Assembly (NCBI RefSeq): GCF_022539315.1
Contig: NC_066332.1
Span: 1,426,001 to 1,490,000, forward strand
Length of the DNA: 64,000 nt
Direction: 5' to 3'
From: Serinus canaria
Lineage: Eukaryota > Chordata > Aves > Passeriformes > Fringillidae
Position numbers and translations under genes: made by a program. Below the pieces are notes generated by a model. It was not told the DNA's origin and did no database searches. It saw only the letters and a program-made list of their open reading frames with translations. Of the stretch, positions 1-12,100 are shown piece after piece (positions within the stretch are counted from its first letter, which is position 1; the number at the start of each line of letters is the position of its first letter).

Positions 1-757
1 GGGGGCAGTGCCAGCTGTGGGGCTGGGGGCACTGCCAGCTGTGGGACTGGGGGCACTGCCAGCTCTGGGACTGGGGGCACTGCCAGCTCTGGGACTGGGG
101 GCAGTGCCAGCTGTGGGACTGGGGGCACTGACAGCTGTGGGGCTGGGGGCACTGCCAGCTCTGGGATTGGGGGCACTGCCAGCTGTGGGACTGGGGGCAC
201 TGCCAGCTGTGGGGCTGGGGGCACTGCCAGCTGTGGGACTGGGGGTACTGCCAGCTGTGGGACTGGGGGCACTGCCAGCTGTGGGGCTGGGGGCACTGCC
301 AGCTGTGGGACTGGGGGCACTGCCAGCTGTGGGGCTGGGGGCACTGCCAGCTCTGGGACTGGGGGTACTGCCAGCTCTGAGATTGGGGGCACTGCCAGCT
401 GTGGGACTGGGGGCACTGCCAGCTCTGGGACTGGGGGCACTGCCAGCTGTGGGACTGGGGGCACTGCCAGCTCTGGGATTGGGGGCACTGCCAGCTGTGG
501 GGCTGGGGGCACTGCCAGCTCTGGGATTGGGGGCACTGCCAGCTCTGGGACTGGGGGCACTGCCAGCTGTGGGACTGGGGGCACTGCCAGCTCTGGGATT
601 GGGGGCACTGCCAGCTGTGGGACTGGGGGCACTGCCAGCTCTGAGACTGGGGGCAGTGCCAGCTGTGGGGCTGGGGGCACTGCCAGCTCTGGGACTGGGG
701 GCACTGCCAGCTGTGGGACTGGGGGCACTGCCAGCTCTGGGACTGGGGGCACTGCCT
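1..757. repeat. 24-bp G-rich minisatellite, at least 31 copies, cut by the window edge
   Basis: The unit is close to GGGGGCACTGCCAGCTGTGG plus GACT. Variation is limited mainly to G/C (AGCTGTG or AGCTCTG) and a few third positions. Because 24 is divisible by three it stays open as an LGALPAVG-type octapeptide repeat, which is not a gene. It lies in AATF intron 8 or beyond. Confidence 0.97.
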
Positions 758-1437
758 AGGAGAGCAGAGCGAGGCAAAGATGAGGGAGAAGTAAAAAAAA
801 AAAAAATAAATAAAAAAAAAAGCAGGAGCAAGAGGGAAATTAGGAAATGGAAATAAAAGCTGTGAAGCATCTTGTTACATCTAAATAGCAAAAGTCTCCG
901 AGCTGAGGTTATAAATCATGCTAACAATGGTTACTAAAATAAAAGTGGATGTAGCCAGAGGCTACCACTGAAAAAGTCAGCCCAGGCCTGCCTGGCTGCC
1001 TTTGGTCTTTAAGGATTTGATTAGTTTTCTGCTTTCTGGTTCAGAGTCCTGCATCCAGCCCGTGCTCCAGAGCCAGCCAGAGCTCGGGATACAGAGTGAA
1101 TGATAAATTCATTTACTGAAGAAAGCAACACTGTTTTCCCAGCACAAGACTTAAAGCACTTCCCAAATGGTAATATTTCATTAAGCCTGGCGATCCTGCT
1201 TCAAATTTATTAGTCAAAACAGAAAACTCTCATCAGACCCCATATATTCCATTAGGAGTGATATATGGTGTCTCCCAATGTCTAATTATTAACTAGGAAG
1301 TGTGAGTAAATCACCATCAGCCTTAAGTCCTGATGTGTGAAGACAAGAGTTAGGCAATTCCAGCATCAAAAGGCTCTGATTTGAAAGGGATCCTGCTTTG
1401 CTTTCCCTCCTTCACCTCTGCCCTGAACTGGCAGCTC
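758..1437. other. AATF intron 8 segment: A-rich run and unique AT-rich sequence
   Basis: A-rich low complexity at 791-825 is followed by unique AT-rich sequence. The part from about 1090 to 1360 has TAAT-type sites and looks like non-repetitive intronic DNA. No exon was found. Confidence 0.6.
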
Positions 1438-1735
1438 AGCTCAGTGTCCCAGGGCAGCACAGGGCAGGGAAGAACAGCCCCATGCCAAGCCCAGCTCAGT
1501 GTCCCAGGGCAGCCCAGCCCCATGCCAAGCCCAGCTCAGTGTCCCAGGGCAGCCCAGCCCCATGCCAAGCCCAGCTCAGTGTCCCAGGGCAGGGAACCCC
1601 ATGCCAAGCCCAGCTCAGTGTCCCAGGGCAGCCCAGCCCATGCCAAGCCCAGCTCAGTGTCCCAGGGCAGGGAACCCCATGCCAAGCCCAGCTCAGTGTC
1701 CCAGGGCAGGGCAGCCCCATGCCAAGCCCAGCTCC
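1438..1735. repeat. 39-40-bp minisatellite, seven copies
   Basis: Units start AGCTCAGTGTCCCAGGGCAG at 1438, 1493, 1533, 1573, 1612, 1651 and 1690. The first is longer (55 bp) and two variants alternate (CAGCCC or GGAACCCC). Open frames across it are by-products. Confidence 0.95.
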
Positions 1736-4700
1736 CAGTGCCAGCTGCTCCTGCCCAGGCTGGGAGTGCTGCTGGGTGCCAGGAGAGCTCCTGCTGCAGA
1801 ACCCAAAGCTGTCCTGGCAGCAGAGCCAAGACCCCTGAAGCCCTGAGGGGCTCCCTAGAGAGCTCCACTGCAGGAGCTGCCCTCAGTGCCAGGCAGAGAT
1901 GCACACCAAGCCCACTGGGCACACTCACAGGGACTCTGAAATGCCATCAGGGTGTTGTTCCAGGGCTCATTTCTCATTTTAGAGGTCAATTTTCATTTTA
2001 GAGGTTAGGTCTCATTTTCATGCACTATCTATCAGTGTTTCTAGTCCTACACTCACTGACCTTTCTGATTTGCAGACCCCTAAGAATTGCCAGTTGAGAC
2101 AAAGAGCTAAGGAGAGCTGAAATCAGCCTTGTGACAAAAGGCTCACTTGTCTTACACCTCACAGAGCAAATCAAATTTAAAAAGAAGTCCATCTACAGAT
2201 CCCCTGTCAAGCTCCCACTCAGTAGCCCTGCAACAACATTTGGATTTCTACCAACACCAGAGAAAATTTAAGTTTGCAGTTCAAATATTATTTTAAATCC
2301 CCCTGAAATGCTTTTAAAAGACTTAGTTTTTATATATAATAAAATGCAAGTGGGAATCACTGGGCAGCCTCTTTTTAAAGCCCATTTTATTCAAATTCAG
2401 GCTTGTGTAAGATGCACAGATTTGCCTATTTTCGAAGAACCCATTAAGAGAAGCTCCAAATCAAGCTTTAAAATGTGTTATTAACCATCCACCCAGCCAT
2501 TTGAAAGATACATGCCTGTGATAAGAGTATTGTATTGCCATTAACCTGTGGGATGGTTCGAGACATCTCTTATTCACACAAAACTCTAAATGCATCTAAT
2601 TAAAGCCACAAGATCAGCTGTCCATATTAATCACTCACTGGTTTAATTAAGGTAAACCAGCTTGTCACAAAGCCAGCCTTCTCTGCTCCTCACCATTATT
2701 GACTTTTAATGGTTCTCTGGGTTGGTCATCCCTTGTTGAGGGCACTGCCAAGTTCCTGGCAGGGGACACCAGTGTGCCCCAGTGGGGACACGAAATCAGC
2801 CCATCAGGGAGGCACACAGGGGTTAATAAGGACACTGCCCTCGGGGTGAATCCCAGCTCTGGGGGGAGGAGAACCCCCCCAGAAGGATTTGGTGATTCCT
2901 TGGGTGCTCCCCCTCCACTCTGGTGCCCACTGTGACGAAATGCCCAGAGCAGAGAGAGCAGAGGAAAAAAGGGATTATGGATATTCCCAATTCTCCCTAG
3001 GCACACCTGCTGCCAGAAGTGATGAACATTTGCTCTGGGAAGAGCTGCTACCAGTGGAACACTTAGCATATGAACACTAACCTAATTCCTGTTGGAAATA
3101 AACCAATTTCAACTCTCTCCTTTACCAGAGGAGTATTTCAGCCTAACAATAAAATCTCCACTGTAGCATGTCAGAGCAGCAGCTCCCTGGTAGCAGGCTG
3201 GAATTTTAAGTCTTAATGCTGCAATATCAGCTGTAATGAATTCTACGTAAATATGACTTCTAAAAATAAAAAGCCTTTTTCTTCCCTAAAAACCATGTAT
3301 GAAGGAGAATTTAAAGGAAAAGGAAACCTCCAGCCTCTCACTGCTGCCAGTAATGAGGAGATTCTGACACACTTTAACTACTCCCACCCAAATAAAAATA
3401 TTTCACTGCATTACTCAGCTCAGCTTTCCATCTCTATCCAATATGGGTCATCAGAATAAAAACTGTAACTGCTTATAAAACAAGTGAAGAGCAGGAGAAA
3501 AGGCAAAGTGGGATGAACAGGCAGAAGAGAGTTAAATCCTGAATCATCACAAAATTCCACCAGACCCACCTGCTGAATTCTACTGACTATTAAGACCTGG
3601 ATGAGAAAATTGTTTTTCCAGAAGAAAAACAGATTAATTAAAGAGCTTTTTATTATAATCTATAATAAAACAGTGTAACTACTTATTCTGTTATCATTAA
3701 CTTGTGCACATTCATCAAATCTGGTTCATTTTTACTTGCCTAATTTCACACTGACACATAGAGGAAGCTGATTTCCAGTGCTGTTCTTCATCTGAATGTT
3801 CACCTTTTAAGCAGTAACCAAAATAAATTAATAACTATAAAATATGATTTGGAAGAGTAAAAATGATCCCAAGGAAAGGCTGGATGTAGATTTCAATGGG
3901 GAGGAAGAGGCAGGTGCTGAAATGCAGGCTGCAATCAGTGTTATGCACAGGGGTCAGAGGTTGTGAGCACCCTGAGCTTGCTGCTGAGCACTGCTGGAGA
4001 AGCAGCTCCCTCCCAGGGTTTATTTCCATGCCCAGATGCAATCCCCCAGACACAAAGCAGGGCTCAGCTCTGACCCAGGGAAAGCAGAGCCATTCAGGGC
4101 CCTGGCAGCTCCATTGTGCTCTGCTCTCCCTGCTCTCAATGCAGCGTGCAGCTCCAGCTCAGCGCCCTGACAAATAAAGGAAAGCACTTTCTGAATCCCA
4201 TTGAATTGGGAGGTGACAGAAAACACAGAGCCATTTTGCTCAGCCTGATCCCTGGACTGGCCCCAGTCTCTGCCAAACCCCCCCGAGCACGGGACACGAA
4301 CCAGGGCACCCCCAAACCCTGGGGGCTGCACAGATCCCCTCTGCCAGGAGGCACGTTGGGGATGGAGGGGAGGAAAGGCTGGAAGGGAAGGAGAGGAGGA
4401 GGGAGAGAGACCAGAAAGAGCCCAGCAAGAGAGGGAAATGGATGTGCAGCTGCCTGGCTGCTCAGCAGATGTCTCGTGTGATGTACGAGGCCGGCAGAGG
4501 CTGTCGGAGCTGCTGCCAAGGACTGCCAGGTGATTAAAGCCTGCTCCAGCCTCAGCACTGCATTTCCAGTCCCTGGGGGTCCCCAAGTGGCACCCATGCC
4601 TGCCTGTGCTGCCAGATGCTGCTGGCTGGTGCTGCCCCTGCAGCTGGAGCAGCAGGGCAGGCAGTCTGGAGCTGAGCCCTTGTCACCCATCCTTCACCTC

Positions 4701-6021
4701 TGCCCGGGCCTCAAACTGCTCCAATTTGCTGCCACTTCCCTCTTGGGAAATGGCCAAGATACAGTTGTGCCTGGCAGAGCCATTTGTTTTACTCAGGTGA
4801 CTCTCTTCCCTCAATGACCTCTATTAGTTTAAGTTTTAATTTAGATTAACCCCAGCACCCCAATTAACCAGGGAGGGGAGAAGCTAAGCTGGGCCTGCTC
4901 ATATTTCTGAAATCACCATTTAGCACAGCTACAGTTATTAGAGGGAAAGATGGGGACACTCATCCATTGCTGTTTTCTGTTAAAAAAATTAACATTTCAT
5001 GGCCAAGCTTCACCTTCTCTGCACAGGTCCTTGGACTGTCAACCTCAGCTGTTTCTCCACTCCATGATTCTGTTACACCAACTTCACTTCTGTGTTCTCA
5101 GGGTCCAATTTGCCCCCCAGAGCTGAGCTGCTGGGCCACTTGGACCCTGAATTCCACCTCAGCAATATCTCAAAAGATTTATCTTTATTTAAAGATTTAT
5201 CTTCAATCCCTGGTGCCAACAGGACAGGTCCCATCACCACTGGGAGCCTGGCACCTCACACGGCAACAGCTCTCTTCCATTCCCCTAGAACTTTACTGGC
5301 CACTCTAACAACTATTCAGATTTTAAAAAATCTGTCTTTCCAGTGATAAAATGATATTTGTTGAGTCCTGAAGTTCAGGCTCTGTGTGGATCACCGAAGC
5401 AGGCAGAGGTTTCACACTTACAGTGACACATTCCTCAGCATGTGACAATTCCAGCTCTCACAAAGCTGGCACTGCCTTTATTAATGAACTACAAACACAG
5501 TGTTTCCCTGCACTGCAGATTACTTGCTTCTAAGAATTTTGCAAATAAAAGGAACAACTGGCCTGGATCCAAGCTGGCCCAATTCCAAGGGAAGTGCTGG
5601 AGCAGCCCAGGAGCTCTCCCATTCAGCAGGTGAACGAGATGATTTAGGCTGAGACAAGAGCAACTTTCAGGGCTCCTGAGGATCCTCTGGGATTGCTTTT
5701 CCTAAGGGGGCTCTGCCCCACAGAACAGAGAGGATTCAGAGCTTTTTGTCCTGTGCTGTCCCCCAGGGAGAACAGGCACAGCTCCTGCCACACTCAAGCA
5801 GCAAGCTCACAGCCACAGGGCAACTTCAAACTCACACAGCCCCAGAGCAAAAACTGAGAGCAGAGTGCCCTGAGGGACTTGCAGAGATTCTGGGTGTTAA
5901 AACAGGTAACTGAGTTTTACAGGTAAAGAGAAATATGGAGCAGAGAACCAACTGCATTTTCTCTGTGAGCATTAAAACCCAACTGGAACCATAATTGCAA
6001 CACACACTTAGCATCACCTAC
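1736..6021 (-). other. AATF: AATF intron 8, remaining sequence without exons
   Basis: Unique, mostly AT-rich intronic sequence with no similarity I recognise to the missing AATF exons. The block at about 2390-2660 has several TAAT sites (GTTATTAACC, ATCTAATTAAAG, GTTTAATTAAGG) and is listed separately. Confidence 0.6.
2390..2660. promoter_or_regulatory. TAAT-rich block, possible conserved non-coding element
   Basis: This is an AT-rich, non-repetitive segment with TTATTAACC, TCTAATTAAAG, ATATTAATC and TTTAATTAAGG within 200 bp. It resembles homeodomain-bound regulatory DNA, but composition alone cannot prove function. Confidence 0.25.
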
Positions 6022-6105
6022 CTGGTGATAAAAGTCATCATCATCAAAGATCTCCTCATCAATGTCCTTCAGGTGCCTGTTGGAGTCTGAGGGAGGGAGG
6101 ACTTC
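6022..6105 (-). CDS. AATF: AATF exon 8
   Basis: The 84-bp exon encodes [20 protein letters not shown] and DDDDFYHQ, a highly conserved AATF acidic block. Acceptor AG is at 6107-6106 and donor GT at 6021-6020 (GTAGGT). The next exon should begin with LLRELIE-like sequence, which I did not find between 1 and 6021. Confidence 0.95.
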
Positions 6106-9100
6106 CTGCAAGCATCAAGGAAACACTGAGAGCTCAGATGTGCACATTGCTGTCCCTAACTCCAGAGACATCACCTGCAGCAGCTTGTAAACACACTGGA
6201 TGATATGAAGGAATGGGGAAAAATTCCCAGCATAACCAGCTTTTAAGGGCCAGGAATACATTTAAAGGCAAGGCAGAAACGCTGCCAATGCCAGAATAGA
6301 TTTATGATGCCTTTACTGGGAAATAAATAGGGCTGTGCAAAGTCTTTCTGGCAAAATACTACAGATATTTTTAATGTAATGGCAAAAATACATCTTGCAA
6401 GTCCAGTAATTCTACCTGATCTCTCAGAATTGAGTATTTATTCATTCTTAAATACTAAATTAATAAAGGGCTTACTACTAACATATTCTGTAGGTTATAT
6501 GCAGTATGATTTTAAGAGGGACTTTCTGGGTTAAAGACTCTAATCTGCAGAGTGAAAACCAAGTTTTGCTGCGGCAAAAATCAGATTTAGTGAGCAGCAC
6601 AGGAGGGGCACAATCCCAGCTCGAGGAAAACCTTGCTCTCCCCTGTCAGGAACAGGGACAGGAGATAATGCAAACATCACAAAACCGGAATTTAAATGTT
6701 TTTCATTAGCCATTACACTGCAGGAATCCACACTCAGAAATTCAGCAAATTTCTGCCTTGGCACTCTATTATTGGCATGTGTGAATGGCAGCAAAGGGAG
6801 AGCATTTTCTGTGGGAAAAAGAAATCATTTCCCTGGGGTCTGGGTATCAGCTCAGAGGTGGCTCTAAGAGGGCTCTAAGGGCACGCTCGGTCCTCCTTGG
6901 TGGCACCTTTAGTTCTGGAGAAATCCAGCAAAGTTTGGAGATTTTCAGGTTGGTACCCAGTGTCAGCAGGTGGGTGTGGCTGCCAAGGGAGACCATTCCC
7001 AAGGAAAAGAGCAATCCCCCTCCTCACCCACCTCCCAAACAACCACAGCCCACGGCGCTGCCGCCTCCGCACAGCTCCCCAGCACGAGGGAGAGAAACAG
7101 CAGCTCTGCAGAGCTTCCCAGGATGCAGGAGTGAAGCAAACCCCCCTTACCGAGGTGGCAGGCCCGGGCTGAGGGGCTGGGGCAGGCTGCTCCTTGCCCA
7201 GCACGGTGTAGAGGGAGCGGCGGGTCTGCGTGCGCCGCAGCAGGCGCTCCCGGTCCAGCAGCACGTGCTCGATCTGCGCCAGCACCGAGCGCTCCAAGGC
7301 TCCGAAGCCCTGCACGGCACCAAGCAGTGTCAGACACACACACAGCCCCTCCTCCAGGCACCCCCGGGCCCCTCTCTGTCTTCCCGTGTCACTGGGTAAG
7401 CAGCTGCAGAGGCAGGAGGGGGTCTGGGCTCGGTGCAGAGATTTCTGTGAGGATTTTTTATTTGTTTCTCCCTTCCCAACCTGAGGCGAGTTGATGCCTG
7501 GCTTAATAAAATGCCTTTGCTGTTCTGGTTCAGATTAACTTCTCCATGATTAATACCAACTCAGAGATGTGAGGAGACCCTGGATCTCTGGGTGAAATGA
7601 TTACCCATTGTATTAAAGCCTGCCCTTGGTGGAGGAGGAGAGCCTCAGAGGGCCCTGCTTCTGGAAGGAGCACAAACAGCTCCTGCAGTAGCAAGAGTGG
7701 CACCTTCCTGGAGATTATTTCTGCTGGAGACTACTGGCTGTGGGGGATGTCTGGTTAAGAAGACACAGAAACTACCCAGAGACACCTTACACTGTCCCAG
7801 GTTGCTCCCAGCCCCATCCAAGCTGGCCTTGGACACTCCCAGGGATGGGACAGGCACAGCTGCTCTGGGCACCCTGTGCCAGGGCCTCCCCTCACTCGTA
7901 GGGAAGACTTTATTCCATGTATCCCACCCAAATTTCCCTTTTTTCACTATGAACTCGTTCCCCAGAGCCCTGCTCCACGGGAGCCATGTCAGCACACACA
8001 AACCAGGCCTTGCCTTCCCCATTTTGCCAGTTGCCAGCTTGGTCTTGTCGTGCCACTTCTGCAGGGTGCTGTTCCTGTAGCTCCTGAAGTCCCTGTAGCG
8101 CTTGGCTATGAACTCAGGGTACTCCTCAAACTTCAGCTTCCTCTTGGGGAGCCTCCTCCTCTTCTCCTGAGCCTTCTCCACCGGCTCCTCATCGCTGCTG
8201 CTCAGGATTTCATCCTCACTGCAAGAAAAGCACTCAGGATAAACACCCTGTCCCTCCCTAAGGCAATGTGGGATCCTTGCTGGCCCCTCCACACTGGTAT
8301 TTCTGCTAAAAGCCCCATGGTTTAGCCTCTGCTCCATAATCAGAAACCTTCTTCCAAAAGGCAGAAGGAATTCAAATAACAGAGTGTCTGCCACCCAGCC
8401 ACAGCAGCACCTGAGAGAGCAGCAGGGTGAGGGTGGTCAGGAGGGCTGGGCATTGTCCTGTTTGCAGGGTGCAGAAAGTTCTTATCTCTTTTTGCATTTA
8501 CCTCTCAGTTTTTGCTTGCTTTCCATCCACCAGATGCCTCGTGCCTGGGTACTGATAAAGCAGCTCATCCTGAAGTTCCACCAGCACTTTCAGCAAGGCC
8601 TCCAGGGCTTTACAGCCTGCAGAGCAAGAGACACAAGTGATGAGATCTGATCTGTGGGGGAAACTTTAAACCATGACCTGGTGAGTTTGATGAGAGAACT
8701 CTGATCAGAAAAGCAGAACTGAAGGCCCAGAGATCCTCAGGGAGAGAGAAAGGGAAGAAAAGATGGGGTGGAGGGGTGTAAATTGATCAATACATGGTGT
8801 GCATGTGATTTTTACTGGGATGAGCAGGGTGCTCACACACACAAATCCTGAAGGGAGATGTGATGCTGTGTAAAGGCTGTTGCAGCTGACAGTTCTCCTG
8901 TGTCCATGCAGTGCCTGCTCCAAAGGCCGTGGGTTCTCCAAGGAGACACAGCTCCAGCTGACTGTGGGACAGGTTAACTGCACACTGCCACAGCATCTGC
9001 TCTGCAAAAACAGTTCTTTTGTGGCAACCAACAAGCCTCCCTGCAGAACTCTCTGGTAGAAAACAAGTGTCTGGCCATGCCTACACAAACTGTCCCTTGG

Positions 9101-12100
9101 CACAGCCACCAGAGGGTCAGCTCTGCCAGCTGAAACACTTGGCACACCCCACCCAAATCCTTCACTGACCTTACTCTGGCTGCCAGGGCACGTGGGTTTG
9201 AGTGGAGAGCAGGAGCTGGGACCTTCCCCAGAGCTGCCCCTGGTGCCTCCTCTGTTAACTCCCCACCCTCCCTTTGAACATGGCACAAAAAGAACAGGGA
9301 GAACTTTTCCCCACTCCATTGTTTTCTTTATTTCTGCTTTTCAGTGGGGGACACCGAGCTCATGGGTAGAGTGAACAGCAAATCTTCCTCAGGCAGACAG
9401 AGGCAGAAATCAGCCCAGACACTCAGAGGTCTCAATCTCCTGCGTGCTCCCACTGTGATATTGCTCAGCTGTCACCACCTTCAGATAAATTATGGCCTGA
9501 CCTCGGTAACAGCCGTGTCAAGGAGAAGATGCTTTAAGATTTTTGGTGCGGATCAGCTGTTGGACTGGCCCTCCCTGAGCCCGTGGTTCATTATAGATCC
9601 ACTCTGACAACTGCTCCATATAAACCTATTAACGGATTAGGTTTGCTGCACTTGTAAATCAGACGTGTGCGAGCATCAAAACAATTCCACCAGACAAACA
9701 GACAAAAGCCCTTAAAAATGCATTTGTTGTAGGTGTCTGCAGCTAAAGCATCACTTGCAGGAGCCAAGTGCCCCCACCCTAGCCTGAGTGCACAGCTTAC
9801 ACCAGCAAAATCCTTCCCACTGCCTGCAACACAGCCCGGTGTCCCCAGAGCTTCCCAAACTGTTTATTTTCTCCCTGCTGCCTCTCCTCCAGCAGCAGTG
9901 CTAATGCACCCCAGGCAGCTTTGATCCTGGCAATTACAACTGGAGTAGCACTCCAGCCCTTCTGGGGTACAGCAGGGCCGTGGTGAGCAGGCAAGGAAAT
10001 AAAGCCAGGCTCAGGCTGCCCCGGGCTATGAGACACAGAGCCCAGCAGAAGTGGGGATGGGGAGCAATTTTATTTGGAGTGAAGGGGCTGGAGAGGGCAG
10101 GGAAGACAATGACCGTGTGTCTAACCAGGTGGGAGGGCTAATTATTCCAGGCAGTGGCTTCATCACAGCCTCTTAGAGCTGGGTAATTTCCCTGCTCTCA
10201 GTTCTTGGGTATTTAATAGCATTATTGGATGGCATTCTCACTTCTACTGCTGGCTGCTTAAGTGGGCTGTAAACTCAACTTCAGCAGCCAAGTCTCACCC
10301 TCCTCTGCTCTCTGCCCATCTAGCCCTGCCCTGTCCAGTCACATTTCATTCCAGAAGGGGCTGTTTTCTTCCCAGCCTCCTCCCTCTGAAGCCCCTTTCC
10401 AGTGCCTGCTTTGGGGCAGAGTCTGGCCCCACTTGTGAACGAAGGCAGCACAACCCCAAACTGTTCCATGGATGCAAACTGGGCCCTTTGGAAAGGAGGC
10501 TGGACACTGACTGACCCTCCTGCCCCCAGCAGGACTTTTGTAATGTCTGAAACTGGCACACAACAAACCTGGCTGGAATGCAACCTCCAGCTCAGATGGG
10601 ACTGTCAGTGGGGAGACACTACCCTGGAAGAGTCACTTTTGAGAGTCCACAGGAGCCCCTTCATATCCAGGAGGGAAAAGTTGTTCCAGACCCAGCAGGC
10701 AGCAGTTAATCCACCCAGAAGTGGGAGCCAGCACCAGTAAACCACAGTGTGCCTCAATGCTCCTCTCACATCCTCCTTTCCTGCAGCCCCCCAGCCAGGC
10801 TGGAAGCAGCCCTGGAGTATTCAGGGATGGCACTGCCATGGATCAAAGTGCCAGGAGACCCACCAGAGATGAAAGCTGTCCTGCTGCCCTCAAAGCACAC
10901 AAAAATCAGTTCTGTCAGTGCCAGGGCTTGTGGACACACTGGACTGGGGGGACCTGGCTGCAGGGGCTGATCCCAGAGCTGCCCTGGAATCCACACAGTG
11001 CCCGTGGGGAGGGGCTGCCAGGCGGCTGCTGTGCTCCTCCACACTCCAGGCCCAGCATTCCCACAGCTTCCCACTCAGGAAAAGCCCTGCACTCCCTTCC
11101 ATCACCTCCAAAGACGGGGTCTCATTTCACCCTCCCCAGCAGCTGCAGGGAGCAGTGGGAGCACGCAGGACACTGAACCCTTGGGAAAACCCTTCCCAGG
11201 ATGTACCAGCAGGAACCACCACCCACCCAGCACACAGCTCCACTGCAGAGCTGGGCCAGCACTGGAAATGGAGGACTTTTCCCCTCGGTTCAATCTGGGG
11301 CTCTGGCATCACTGGAATACCACAGGCATGCAATGCTCTCCATTCTCCCTGCCCCTCCACAGGCTGGGAAGCACCCACACAGGAAAGCTGGAGCAATGCT
11401 GGCATTGGGATGAGGGGGTGCAGAGCAAAAGCTGAGCTGGGAGTGCTCCCCTGCCTCCATGGACAGTCCCCAGGCAGCCCCCAAGGCCCCACCACACAAA
11501 TCAAAAGGAGGAGAGGAGCCCACCCTCTGATCTGAATGGCTGCACAAAACAAGCACCTCCACCTGGTACACAGGTTTATCCCAGCACTCCAAGGAGAGGA
11601 GGAACCCTCCCTCCCCTCAAGGGCCGCGGGACAGGAGTTAAACTCCAGGTCAAAATGGCCCTCGATGAGCTGGCCTGGGAACAATGCTCCCCATTCACAG
11701 CCAGCAGCAGCCACTTGCACTCGTCATCCCCAGCAATTAATCCCCCACCAAACACGTTTGATTAAATCTTTTCAAGCAAATCCTTTGCTTTGCTTTTGTT
11801 AGTTCACTTCTTGTCAACATCTATTAAAATATGCCTTTAATTCTCCCACAATCTTAAAAAACACCGATTCCACTGTCTTCAACTTTAATCAACTGTATGG
11901 CCGGCATTTTTCATTTCATAATAATGTGCTGTTTGGAATTCAAGAGGCAGGCTCAACATCAATCATTCGGCAAGAATTTTTCCACTGCAATAAATATGCA
12001 AATGAGGAAAGCCAGTCAGTCGTATTTCAGGCCCGACTTGCTAGTGTTTTAAAAAAGACACAAATTTATTAATTGCCGTTGGCCAGCGGAATCCTATTAC

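Noticed and set aside
8..856. 282-codon plus-strand open frame of octapeptide repeats
   Set aside because: It is the 24-bp minisatellite read in frame (24 is divisible by three). It lies in an AATF intron.
1..6021. Search for AATF exons 9-12 (LLRELIER..., TRAUB domain)
   Set aside because: No sequence encoding the expected residues was seen on the minus strand. The exons should lie left of the window.
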